The notes: a model not told the origin generated them from the letters alone. A DNA stretch of 32,770 bases from Gnomoniopsis sp. IMI 355080 (GCA_027946555.1 JAPEVC010000315.1:1-32770); one strand, 5' to 3'. Positions 19,570 through 29,351 are shown, counted from the stretch's first letter. Program-made: numbers and translations.

Positions 19570-21447
19570 ATGGACCGAAAAGATGGAGGCCGCCACGGCT
19601 CGTCCCGCGACTACGGCGTACGTATTCTATGTCTTTCTCTCCGAGCTTCCACCCGTGTATGGACTGACCTCTCGCGCTTCATAGTCCTCGAGACGCGACC
19701 GCGATGACCGAAGAGACCGCGGCGACAGAGGCGACCGCGACCGCCGCCGCCGCTCGCGATCCCCCTACGAGAGCACCCGCCGTCGCGATGTCGGCGGTGA
19801 TGTAGACAGCTACTCCTCGAGCCGTAGCCATCGCGACCGTGAGCGTGAGGACCGTTACACCGGTGGCCGAAGAGACAGAGACTGGGACCGTGAGCCACGC
19901 GGCGGAGGTAGGCGCGATGTTGGCCGAAGGGACGACGACCGACACCCTCGCCGCGACCGTGACTTGTTTGACGATCGTCGCCGAGGCCCGCGAGACGGCG
20001 GACGTGGCGGAGACATGGGGCGTGGAGACGGAGGCTTTGAGCGAGAACGTGGCGAACGCCGCCGTAGTGACTCCCCGCCGCCAAAGAAGAGGGAGCCAAC
20101 CCCGGATCTGACGGATATTGTGCCAGTCTTGGAGCGCAAGAGACGGCTGGTGCAATGGGACATCAAGCCACCAGGATACGAGAATGTCACGGCAGAGCAG
20201 GCCAAGCTTTCTGGCATGTTTCCACTGCCCGGCGCGCCTAGACAACAGGCCATGGACCCGACCAAGCTGCAGGCCTTCATGAAGGAGCCCGGTGGCGCAA
20301 CCAATAACGGCGCATCACTCAAGCCAACTAACTCCCGACAGGCCAAACGCCTCATCGTCTCCAACATCCCCCCCTCTGCGACCGAGGAGAGCATCCTCAG
20401 CTTCTTCAACCTCCAACTCAATGGCCTCAATGTTATCGAATCTACTGACCCATGTTCCATCGCTCAATTGTCTGCCGACCGCTCATTCGCTCTTCTCGAA
20501 TTCAAGACCCCCGAAGATGCCACCGTTGCGCTTGCGTTGGACGGCCAGTCGATGGAAGCCGAGGATGCGATGGATGTGGACACTGCGAACGGTGCGCCGA
20601 AGGGTCTGCAGATCCGCCGCCCTAAGGACTACATTGTGCCAGCGGTGGTGGACGACCCCAACTACGAACCTGGCCGCGTGTCGAATGTCGTGATAGACAC
20701 ACCGAACAAGATCAGCGTGGTCAATATCCCTCCCTATCTGAACACAGAACAGGTTCTCGAACTGCTTAACAGCTTCGGCGAGGTCAAGGCATTCACACTT
20801 GTACAAGATCGGGGCACGGAAGAGTCACGCGGAATTGCATTCTGCGAGTATCTCGACCCGGCCGCCACTGAAGTCGCCATCAAAGGGCTCGACGGCATGG
20901 AGCTGGGGGACAGGGCTCTCAGGGTGCGCAAAGCGAGCATAGGCATTACGCAGGTGGCTGGTGTGGAGATGGGAGTCAACGCGATGTCCATGTTGGCGGG
21001 CACCACTTCCACCGACTCGGAGGTCACAACTGTGTTGCAATTGCTGAACATGGTCACGGCGGAGGAGCTGATGGACCCAGATGATTATGAAGGTAAAGCC
21101 TATCAATGTTGTCATGATATTGTCTGTCAGTAAACTAATCGGTTTTCACAGAGATCTGTGAAGACGTGAGGGACGAGTGCTCCAAGTTCGGCACAATAGT
21201 TGATCTCAAGGTGCCTCGGCCTAGTGGTGGCAGCAAACAGTCTGCAGGTGTCGGCAAGATATTTGTTAAATTTGACAGCGCCGAGTCTGCGACTAGAGCT
21301 CTGAAAGCTTTGGCTGGCAGAAAGTTTGCTGACAGAACTGTTGTCAGCACGTATTTTCCAGAGGTATGTGACACGTAAGTTGATCTACTGTCATCTGATT
21401 TCATCTAACATGTATCACAGGAAAACTTTGAGGTCAGCGCATGGTAG
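19570..21447 (+). CDS. U2AF2: U2AF large subunit (U2AF65), pre-mRNA splicing factor
   Basis: The U2AF large subunit binds the polypyrimidine tract and brings U2 snRNP to the branch site. I read four exons: 19570-19617, 19685-21092, 21152-21363 and 21421-21447, 564 residues, with introns of 67, 59 and 57 nt. Exon 2 has no ATG in frame before the RRMs, so the first exon is needed for the start. Residues 1-150 are an RS/RD-rich domain. LVQWDIKPPG holds the Trp (about 174) that in relatives docks into the U2AF small subunit. RRM1 is about 238-330 (LIVSNIPP and RSFALLEF). RRM2 is about 358-433 (ISVVNIPP and RGIAFCEY). The UHM is about 465-560, with acidic helix residues and GRKF (an RXF motif). 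The protein ends FEVSAW, as in the family. Exon 4 is only 27 nt. Failure to splice the second intron would stop translation within 14 codons and remove most of the UHM. Confidence 0.96.
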
Positions 21448-22537
21448 AGGGGCTTCTGTGTGTCAGATAGGAATGGGTGGTATGATTGCCAGAGCGATCT
21501 TGATGGTGCAATGCAGGTCGGAGAGCTGTGCGTCGAAGGGGGGAGGGTCGTAAAAAAAAGAGGAGGTGGAGAAGGGCACGCGTGCAAATAGGCGGCTAGT
21601 CAACGTCTCAGTGTTTGGTAGAACCGAACAAATGCCAGTCGAATGGGTCATTGCTTGAGACAACGAATTTGGGCAATGAAAACATGCCGGCGTGATGGGA
21701 ATGATTTTGGCATGTGTACTGTACGAGTAGATAATCGAGCATGGCCTTGGGTTGGCTTGGGGGGCACGCTCTTGAATGCGATGGATTTTCAATCATATCT
21801 CAGGCAATTACGAAACTTTGCAACACATATCCATTCATACCCAAAAATTGAATAAACAGAAGATTCGGAGCAAGAATGCATTCATCCAGCCCCCCGATTC
21901 TATGGAATATGCCATAGCCTGCAACAAACGCCAGTTTGGAGCCTTCTGATTCCGTGCACGGTGGACAACACTTTCCCGACCCTTTCGACCTGGAGAACAA
22001 AAACCAGCCAGAGACGTCCTACACAGACAATTAGCGATGAATTCATTGCTTCGGGTTCTTGAATTAATGGCCAATTAGGTATGATTGCTGTCAGAAGTCC
22101 ATTTCATTCATCGACGCCCCGCGGGGCGGCTAACATAAGAGGTACCAGAATATATTATACGTATAGGTGTTGATCATCATATGAGCACAGGAGGGGGGAA
22201 GAGAAAGCTTTTTGTGACTTACCAGAAAACCAAGAGAGTTGACGCCGGGACTGGGTGCAGAGTGATGGTAAGAAGTGATCACCTTTGCAGCGAGGCTTTT
22301 GGAAGAAAGTTCGAGTTTGCAAGCCGCACTAGTCGGGCACTCGGGGACCCCTGCTTATCGCGCATCACGTGAAAATGCACGTGAAGATACGGAGGAACCC
22401 ACCAGGCAAACTTCGACGGACAGTATTCGGACTGCAGCAGCCTGTTCACCTGTCTCTTGCTTGTAACCGCGACAATCAGCCGACCCAGAACCCTCAACTC
22501 TCCGTCAATCTCATCCTCCTCACCACAAACCGTCACC
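21448..22537. other. Intergenic region, U2AF 3' flank and RPS13 promoter
   Basis: This follows the stop of U2AF and precedes RPS13 on the same strand. No gene is seen. An A-rich GAATAAAC near 21850 could serve 3'-end formation. A TATATTATACG stretch lies near 22151. The last 170 bases hold two E-boxes and a pyrimidine-rich leader typical of a strongly expressed gene. Confidence 0.6.
22366..22383. promoter_or_regulatory. Paired CACGTG E-boxes upstream of RPS13
   Basis: Two perfect CACGTG palindromes at 22366-22371 and 22378-22383, 12 bases centre to centre, about 155 bases before the RPS13 start. Each is followed by AA. CACGTG is the core bound by Cbf1-type bHLH factors, which help control ribosomal protein genes in some yeasts. 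The link here is inference. Confidence 0.5.
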
Positions 22538-23401
22538 ATGGGTCGTCTTCACTCCAACGGAAAGGGTATCTCTGCCTCCGCTATCCCTTACAGCCGCAAC
22601 CCTCCCTCGTGGCTCAAGACCACCCCCGAGCAGGTCGTCGACCAGATCTGCAAGTTGGCCAAGAAGGGCGCCACCCCCTCTCAGATCGGTGTTGTCCTGC
22701 GTGATAGCCATGGCATTGCCCAGGTCAAGGTTGTGACTGGTATGTTCCTCCCGTCTTTCGAGCTTTGTGTCGGTGAAGAATCGGACACATTGTTTGTTAA
22801 CACCACGGTCGCACAGGTAACAAGATCCTGCGCATCCTCAAGTCCAGCGGTACGGGCTGATCCCATCCTCCTCCCTCCGGCTATCATGAATGCAAACGAA
22901 TCAATCATCTCGAAAGAGGATTGAATGAGAACACAAAAGATGTGTCGATGCGAAGCGCTGCGAGGCCCATACATATCCTCAGTCTAGGAGCGAATGCTCC
23001 GTCAACTGGTTTAGACTGTATTGCGCGTGTGCAAGCATACAACCATCGTGAATCAATTATGCCTCTGTTCGGTCACAGGCTGACAGAGTGATATTACAAT
23101 AGGCCTCGCCCCCGATATTCCCGAGGACCTTTACATGTTGATCAAGAAGGTGCGCGCATACTACTCCCATTTTCTTATCGCTTTGCTGGACTTGCTTAAT
23201 TTATTGACTATGTCTCATGGTACCTAGGCCGTCGCTGTCCGCAAGCACCTCGAGCGCAACCGTAAGGATAAGGACTCCAAGTTCCGCTTGATTCTCATCG
23301 AGTCCCGTATCCACCGTCTTGCCCGCTACTACAAGACCGTCGGTGTTCTGCCCCCAACCTGGCGTTATGAGGCTGCCACCGCTTCCACCTTGGTTGCATA
23401 A
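22538..23401 (+). CDS. RPS13: 40S ribosomal protein S13 (uS15)
   Basis: uS15 is a small-subunit ribosomal protein of the cytoplasmic ribosome that binds helices of 18S rRNA in the platform. I read four exons: 22538-22739, 22817-22849, 23103-23149 and 23228-23401. They total 456 bases and encode 151 residues, the usual eukaryotic length. The protein begins MGRLHSNGKGIS and ends in TLVA. Family marks include GATPSQIGVVLRDSHGIAQVK, NKILRILKSSGLAPDIPEDLY and the RNA-binding HLERNRKDKDSKFRLILIES stretch. The introns are 77, 253 and 78 nt. Exon 2 is only 33 nt, and the second intron is long for this window. The start lies in CACCATGG, a strong context, and the leader is pyrimidine-rich. Codon use is biased to C-ending codons, as expected for high expression. 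Confidence 0.97.
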
Positions 23402-24088
23402 GCGTTGCGCACTTGCGTCGCGCCACTACAGCTCACTGGTCCGAGTTCATCACGATGGGCTTGCGACTCTGGAAGATGGGGTCTGCTTGGTTACTCCTGT
23501 GCATCACTTGATGGTCATGAAAGGAGTGGTGGGTTGGCTTCTCGGTATGGAGTTGGGGAAACGGTAAAAATATCAAATGCATGACAGTGCTTCACGAAGG
23601 TAGACGCAGAGCCTCCTGCTCAAGAAATTCCACCGCAGTATCACCTTCACCAACGATTTCATGAATGGTTTGGATCTCCAGCGTCTTAATGATCAGATTT
23701 GCGCCAATGGTATCAACCCAGATCTATGCCTCCAACGCCTCTAGATGTGTCTTCCAACCCAAGCCCTTGCATCCCAGATCCCAGTAATTTAGTCATCCGG
23801 TCCCGATCTAATTGCAATAATCTTTGCCCTGCGATCTCAGTGTCCCGGCAGATCCAAGTCTCTAAAGCAGCGCGTCTGCGAAAACCAAGAAATTTGTCAG
23901 TTCGGACAAATCTTTGCATGCATTGGTTCAAGAATTGCCCTCATGAGATTTTACACACCCTGTCTCTGACGAGCCGTGCTGCTGACTCCATTGCAATGTA
24001 GCCAAAGGGAACAAGCAGCCCAAGTGCGGGGGCGAGCGACTCTAGTGAAAAATTATATGGGAGACCAGACACAGCATGGCAAAGCATA
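23402..24088. other. Convergent intergenic region between RPS13 and SDC1
   Basis: Both neighbours end here, so both 3' untranslated regions lie inside. The minus strand carries coding-like sequence (see the pseudogene entry). A further open minus-strand frame, at 23941-24087, starts two bases after the SDC1 stop and contains a hydrophobic stretch; I could not join it into a gene. Confidence 0.5.
23592..23792 (-). pseudogene. Possible broken NTF2/SnoaL-like fragment
   Basis: Read on the minus strand, one frame is open from 23792 to a TGA at 23592-23594 except for one TAG at 23724-23726. After that stop it reads IWVDTIGANLIIKTL and then IHEIVGEGDTAV. The latter resembles the acidic-Gly-Asp strand of SnoaL-like NTF2-fold proteins. 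The codon use looks like a gene (AAG, GAG, ATC and CTG preferred). No start and no clean splice sites were found, and a further stop (TGA, 23793-23795) precedes the open part. It may be a relic of a small enzyme-like gene, a missed terminal exon, or chance. It would overlap the 3' flanks of RPS13 and SDC1. Confidence 0.28.
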
Positions 24089-25159
24089 CTAGTCTTCACC
24101 CATAGCGTTGTCTTCACCAGCAGCGGCAGAAGTACCGGCGGCCGCAGAGGTGGTAGTGGCAGAGCCAGTCTCGTACTGGGCGCTGCGGGCCAGGAGGAAC
24201 TCGCCGAGGACACGTAAAGGGTCTTCGGGCCTATATATATGTGAGTCGTTGTCCTCTCACAACCCTAAGCAACGTGTCGACGAAATTTGTTTTCGTCGTA
24301 CAGAGTTGAAGAGACAAGAGACACATGGACAGGGGACATACTTTTGCTTGGCCAACTCCTTCATGCCGGCCAAGAGGTGGTAAGTGACCTTGGTATTCAT
24401 GTAAACACGGGTCGCCGCACCGTGCTCAGCAGCCTCGGCGGGCATAGCGCTTGGGGTAGGCGCAGCCGAGGGCGCACGCGAAGCAGCGGCAGTGGAAGCG
24501 GCGGTAGGAGCGGGAACGGAGCCGTTTAGGTTGCCTTGGGAGGGCATCGACTTGAGATGAGCAGGGACGTTAGCAGCGGTGACGAAGAGGGTCACAATCC
24601 GATAGGGGCGGTTGCCAGCGTCAGTGCTGGGAACATTAGCCGCAGAGGCGGGCTTGTCGGGGATGGTGGACGAAGGAGCCGCACGGCTGCCGGAGGCCGA
24701 GGAATGTTGGTTCAGACCCGCACGAGAGACGTAGGTAGTGATGGATGGGAGCGGGGACTTCAGATCGGAAACGTTACTCCAGGCTCGGGGGCCGGAGGTC
24801 TGGACGACGCCCGAGGGCTGCAAGATATCGCCGGCGCCAATCCCGAGGGTGTTGACGTGGGCGAAAACGGGGGCAGCGGCATGAAAGACTGGGTGAGAGC
24901 CGGGAACATCAGGCTCAGTGGAGCAAGTGGCAGCTGCCAGAACGGGCGAGGAAGAAAGCTGGCAGTGACTGGAGCGGCACTTCGTCTTCTTGCGGTGGCG
25001 CCCGTCGCAGGTGTTGACCATCTCGCCCAGGCACTCGCTCTTGCTCTTGCCCTTGGCCTTGGCACGTGCTTTTGGCTCTGACTCGGGAGGGTACGTGGGC
25101 GAAGGAGAAGGAGTACCGCAGTGTTTCAGTGATTGTCGCATGCTGTCGGCGGCAGACAT
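24089..25159 (-). CDS. SDC1: COMPASS subunit with Dpy-30 motif (Sdc1 homologue)
   Basis: Sdc1/DPY-30 is a small dimeric subunit of the Set1/COMPASS complex that methylates histone H3 lysine 4. I read two exons, complement of 24342-25159 and 24089-24230, joined within a Lys codon across a 111-nt intron (24231-24341), giving 319 residues. The Dpy-30 motif is about 250-294: RVYMNTKVTYHLLAGMKELA, then KQKPEDPLRVLGEFLLAR, two helices that dimerise and hold the Ash2 subunit. The splice lies in the turn between the helices, and the joined sequence fits the family well. The N-terminal 245 residues are low in complexity, rich in Ala, Pro and Ser, with a basic AKAKGK patch and six Cys before residue 85. 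That part is long for the family and its frame is less certain; a further in-frame intron or a later start is possible. The motif itself is secure. Confidence 0.8.
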
Positions 25160-26085
25160 GATTAATGATGAGTATGGGTGGTTGGTGGTGGTGATGTCGC
25201 GGTCGCAAGTACGGCCGCGTGGTTCAGAGTAGCGTAATTGTTGGAGAATGTGAGCTCGAATAGAGTGGTGGTTGAAGTTGGCAGCCCTGCTTTATAGATA
25301 GCCATTGCTGGTGATAAACCACCACGTTGTTGAGGGAGACCACAGCTGCCGCCTGGAGGTGACTGTTAAGTCATTTCGAAATGAATGGTGTTGAGGCCCT
25401 ACAACAGTCGCGAGACCTTTGTGGTGACAGCCTGTAGATAGAGCCCCTTCTCTCCGATCAAAGTCATCTTGTGCAGGAAGCCCAAATTGCAGTGCCCAGA
25501 CCACTACAGTAGTAGGCTGTAAAACCAGATTTGATGATGACACTAAAGTGTGATTCTGAGGCCCTCTGATGGCAGTCTGAGAAAGGAGCTTGGTGACATC
25601 AAGGTCTTGAGAGTGCTTTCACTAAGATGGACATGCTCCAGGAGCATCAGAGTGCCATGAAACCACTCCCATTAACATCTCTTTAGCCAACAATCTAGCA
25701 CCAACACAAATCATCATTCTGTCTGGCATGTTGACGCCACTAGGCCAAGGACTTGGGTGCCTCTGTCATACCGGAGTTGTCGAGGAAGACTGCGGGCTGG
25801 CAAGCCTGAATATTGTGGAGGCAGAGTTGTGGCAGTGAGCTGGCTTCTGAGATACAAGGCTCTGATATGATGTGCTCTGACTGTCTGGATGAGAGTCGCC
25901 GAGTATGTCATAAGATCTGGTGTGGTGTGTCTCCGCAGCCTTGGACATTGATATGGACACCCGTCGTTGAAGCCAGGATAATCACTGCAGACAATGGAGC
26001 TCGCCGAAAGCCCCCCTCCCAATTGACCATGTTCCATCCCCGTTAGGAGCTTCACCTATAGCCATCATGTTGCCATCATGTGTGC
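25160..26085. other. Intergenic region upstream of SDC1
   Basis: This should hold the SDC1 promoter. Open frames on the minus strand (25292-25543 and 25714-26055) and plus strand overlap each other and have no motif. I see no gene, tRNA or clear repeat. Confidence 0.55.
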
Positions 26086-26382
26086 CTAAGAAGCTAACTG
26101 GACTTCATGCCAAGAAACCGGCACCTGGGAGGTTGGTGCACATATCCCTCCAGATTTGGGAGAGAAATCACACACGTTCTGAAAGTGAAAGGTGAGAAAG
26201 AAGTAAAATTTTGAACTTACTGTTGAGGTGGCCTTTGGCTGGTCGTTCTGGCCAGCCAGAGCAAGGGCACTATCTTGTTCGACAGTTTGGTTGTTCTCAG
26301 CAGCTATGGGTGTGACTGTTCCCTCTGCCTGACCAGCAGCAGGCGTATTAGGAGTATTGATGATGGAGGATATATCGGCCAT
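26086..26382 (-). CDS. Hypothetical small protein, unknown function
   Basis: I do not recognise this gene. The ATG at 26382 opens a frame beginning MADISSIINTPNTPAAG, followed by a Gln-, Ala- and Thr-rich segment with no charge clusters. A likely 42-nt intron (26179-26220) has a canonical GTAAGT donor and a pyrimidine tract ending in TTTCAG. Spliced, the protein is 84 residues; because 42 is a multiple of three with no stop, the unspliced frame also stays open (98 residues). An in-frame ATG lies 10 codons upstream at 26412. The N-terminal style resembles the disordered starts of fungal transcription regulators, but no DNA-binding domain follows in the next kilobase. It may be the surviving 5' part of a larger gene. 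It is divergent from FAN1. Confidence 0.35.
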   Translation of the reverse strand: MADISSIINTPNTPAAGQAEGTVTPIAAENNQTVEQDSALALAGQNDQPKATSTVSSKFYFFLTFHFQNVCDFSPKSGGICAPTSQVPVSWHEVQLAS

Positions 26383-26747
26383 CGTGCTGAGTGAGATGGA
26401 TGATGAACACAATTGGGTTGAGAAGTGCAGAGGATGGTGAAGAATGAATCATCTGTCCGTTTGTTGATGAGATGCAGTTCGAAGAGTTGAGACTCGAATG
26501 AGGTGAATGGCAGGGATCGGCAGGGCAACGCTGGGACAGGGATCATTTGTCAAGGGCAGCAGGCAGCACCTCCAGATCACGCTAAGTCGCGTCTGTTTAT
26601 GACATCAGTCGCGTCTCTTCGCACCATTGACGAGATATGTGGAGGCATTTTTTGTCAGCCGTTCTTCTATTTTTTGATCCATCCGGCCAAGTATGCCGAT
26701 GCTCATCGTACTCTCTGCCGCTCTAGTGCAGCTTACTGGCCTGCTCA
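26383..26747. promoter_or_regulatory. Divergent region upstream of FAN1
   Basis: The 365 bases lie between the small minus-strand frame and FAN1. They should include the FAN1 promoter and leader. I see no clear TATA box or factor site. The open frames inside are short and unsupported. Confidence 0.45.
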
Positions 26748-29351
26748 ATGGACGCTTTTATACACAGAGCTGGTTTATCGAAACGAGAGCCCCTGGCTGA
26801 TATCTCAAACCCTAGTGACGCCAAAATGTTTGGCGCCGGGAGGCCCTCGAAGAAACGAAAGACACAAGGTTCCAGAGGAGATGGCAGCGACATCAACGAC
26901 TTAGATGAGAGAGGGTCTGTGCAATCCTCTGATGATCAAGTCAAGCCGCCTGTCAAGGCAACCCCGAAACGGACACGCGAAGTCATCCCAGACTCGGAAG
27001 ATGAGGACGACCATGACCTGTCTCTGCACCCCCGCCAGACGGCTCTCGAAAGCGCACTGCCGCATGTGGCAGCCGATGAGCAGGCGATCGAAGAGTACGA
27101 GGCGATGCGAGCATCTCAATTGACCAATGATGGGGAGGATGGTCCTCCCAGCTCTGATGGCGACCAGAGGAAGTGGGTCCGCGGCAAGAGCTCCATCTAT
27201 GTTGATGCCTTCAACCTTGCATTGGACACAGTCCTCCAGGACGAGGCCCATTTGTTCGACGAGAAGGAGAACCTGGTCTTTTGGGAGTGGAGGAGGCTAG
27301 ACTACGAGGCGCAATACCTCTACGTCCGTTTGTTTCTGAGGAAGACCAGTGTGTGGCATCGCCAGGACCGCATAGGATACCACAGTGATATATCGGATCC
27401 GGAAACAGCCATCGCGGCCTTACAGCAGCCTCGAACTCTGCCGGGAAATTCTCCCAAAGATCCCGCTGATGCCGACGGGGATGTGGCTGGTGTTGCTCTC
27501 CAGGACTGGTCTCTTGGTGAGAGTTTCACATTTGCAGACTCGTCTGAACAGTGTATCACGGCGGTCGATGAGGCTGCCGCGCTCTTAAGCCTCGATGAAC
27601 TGAAGTCGCTTGCGAAAGAGGGAAAGATTCAGGGCAAGAACAAGGCTGATATACTAAAGAAGCTGCTGCGTATGAGCTCTCAGCAGAGCGGCCTCATGTC
27701 CTTGGGTCTCAGACGGCAAAGCACGAATGGCTCGGTCGACTCAGCAGACTACGACGAGGGCAGTGAGACCCCGGACCCAGACCGCACCCTGTACTTAAAT
27801 CGCAATCAACATTTTCTTACCAAGATACTGGCCATAATCGGCCCTTGCATCCGATTATCTCCCTCCATTTTCAAGCTCTTTGAGCGCGTCCATCTTGTCT
27901 TCTATCGGTCAACAGAATGGACAGAAAAGTCTCTGACCACAATAATTCTGGCCAAAATCTCCAAGAGGAACTTTCCACATTACATCGTTGACAGGACATC
28001 CAATATCTTTCCCAATCGACGGGCATTGCTGCAGTTTGAACAGGCGATGAGGCTTGAGTTTGCGGTGGACCAGGTCCTTGAATTCAACGGCCCACCGGGA
28101 GACGAGGGATACCGGCGTGTTCTTGAGATATTCAACGGTGTATCAGCGCACTGGCGGGAATTGTTGAAGAACGAGCATCGAAAGGAGGAGACTGTGTACG
28201 AGTATGGCGAAGGGGGTTATCTGCGTCGGTTCAACGCTGCTCACGCTTACACCCGAATAGCACACAAGGCAGCATATGTCTACGGCCGTCTACATGAGTA
28301 TCTACTAGAGCACACCCTACTCACAGAGCTCCTTGAACAACGCCTCTTCCAGATGGCTCGGCGAGGATCCTGGTACCAGCGCAAGGCCTTGTTGGAGGAA
28401 CACTACATGTTCGAGGCAGCCCCAACGCCTGAATTCGGAGATGTCGAACAGCGAAAGAAGCACTGGCGTCGCATCGCAGTAACAACATGCGAAACCGCCC
28501 TCGAGGACCGTGATTGCCATCTAATCTACCACTACGACCTTCAGAAGCGCCTTTCCAAACTCGAGAAACGCCTCCGCATCCCCAAACGCCTTCAACACGA
28601 CTTCGGCCACGTTGGCTTCCACAAACCAGAAGAACATACCGTCTCTGGCACTCAGCTCAAACGCAACGACCCCACCGCCGGCAAGCGTGGCGGCACCTCA
28701 ACTAAAACCATCTGGGTCGATGAAGCCGAAGGTGGCGGCGAGTGCAGCGTCGAGGCCGTGTGCCTCTCTCACTATCGCGCAAACGGCTGGAAGGGTTATC
28801 ATTCGGAAGGCGGCATCTTGCGCACCCTCTTCGCCTACCTCTTCTTCGACATCTTGTTTCTGTATATTCCAAATGTCTTCCAGACTGCGTATCAGACCTG
28901 CCCGCTGGATCTTCACACGGATGCGTTCTATCCCACCCGCCAGAGCGAGATTAACCACCGCCTCGTGGCGATTGCAAACGGCGACGCGCCCAATATCATC
29001 CGCGAGGTGGATGCCACGCATCGCGAGCGGCGCACGTGCGTGGTGGGGCTGAATTGGGATTATGATTTGGAGGACTTGTTGGAGCTTGCAGGGTGTTTTC
29101 GCGGCGAGGCGCTCGCCGCTGTGTGCAAGGTGATGGCACAGGAGTACAGACAGCGAGGGGGTGGAGTGCCGGACTTGGTGCTCTGGCGGAAGAAGGAGGA
29201 TGGTGAGGGTGAGTGTATGTTCGGGGAGGTCAAGAGTGCGAATGATCGACTGAGTGACACGCAGAGGCTGTGGATTCATGTACTGATGGGCGCGGGAGTG
29301 AGGGTGGCGTTGGTGAATGCCGTTGCTGGGAGCATCAGGGAGATTGCATGA
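26748..29351 (+). CDS. FAN1: Fanconi-associated nuclease 1 homologue (VRR-NUC)
   Basis: FAN1 is a structure-specific nuclease that cuts 5' flaps and digests DNA 5' to 3', acting in interstrand crosslink repair in the nucleus. The gene is one exon of 867 residues. After a disordered start with a basic RPSKKRK patch (about 32-38) and an acidic PDSEDED stretch come a conserved LYVRLFLRK helix (about 191-199) and a SAP-like helix pair (about 280-310). A long helical, TPR-like middle follows, then the C-terminal VRR-NUC domain (about 685-860). Its signature is present: EGGILRTLFAYLFFDILF, then GGVPDLVLW with D809, then GEVKSANDRLSDTQ with E827 and K829, the PD-(D/E)xK metal and catalytic residues. 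No N-terminal UBZ finger is visible, as expected from fungal relatives. A second ATG at residue 27 has a better context and could be the true start. Baker's yeast lacks this gene, while fission yeast has it. Confidence 0.93.
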   Translation: MDAFIHRAGLSKREPLADISNPSDAKMFGAGRPSKKRKTQGSRGDGSDINDLDERGSVQSSDDQVKPPVKATPKRTREVIPDSEDEDDHDLSLHPRQTALESALPHVAADEQAIEEYEAMRASQLTNDGEDGPPSSDGDQRKWVRGKSSIYVDAFNLALDTVLQDEAHLFDEKENLVFWEWRRLDYEAQYLYVRLFLRKTSVWHRQDRIGYHSDISDPETAIAALQQPRTLPGNSPKDPADADGDVAGVALQDWSLGESFTFADSSEQCITAVDEAAALLSLDELKSLAKEGKIQGKNKADILKKLLRMSSQQSGLMSLGLRRQSTNGSVDSADYDEGSETPDPDRTLYLNRNQHFLTKILAIIGPCIRLSPSIFKLFERVHLVFYRSTEWTEKSLTTIILAKISKRNFPHYIVDRTSNIFPNRRALLQFEQAMRLEFAVDQVLEFNGPPGDEGYRRVLEIFNGVSAHWRELLKNEHRKEETVYEYGEGGYLRRFNAAHAYTRIAHKAAYVYGRLHEYLLEHTLLTELLEQRLFQMARRGSWYQRKALLEEHYMFEAAPTPEFGDVEQRKKHWRRIAVTTCETALEDRDCHLIYHYDLQKRLSKLEKRLRIPKRLQHDFGHVGFHKPEEHTVSGTQLKRNDPTAGKRGGTSTKTIWVDEAEGGGECSVEAVCLSHYRANGWKGYHSEGGILRTLFAYLFFDILFLYIPNVFQTAYQTCPLDLHTDAFYPTRQSEINHRLVAIANGDAPNIIREVDATHRERRTCVVGLNWDYDLEDLLELAGCFRGEALAAVCKVMAQEYRQRGGGVPDLVLWRKKEDGEGECMFGEVKSANDRLSDTQRLWIHVLMGAGVRVALVNAVAGSIREIA

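Noticed and set aside
21093..21133. Read-through of the U2AF frame past GATTATGAAG
   Set aside because: This is an intron: GTAAAG donor and CACAG acceptor. Joining restores the UHM sequence EEICEDVRDECSKFG, while read-through ends at a stop.
22850..23102. Intronic C/D snoRNA such as U14 in RPS13
   Set aside because: No RTGATGA box C with a downstream CTGA and terminal stem was found, and no U14-like guide sequence.
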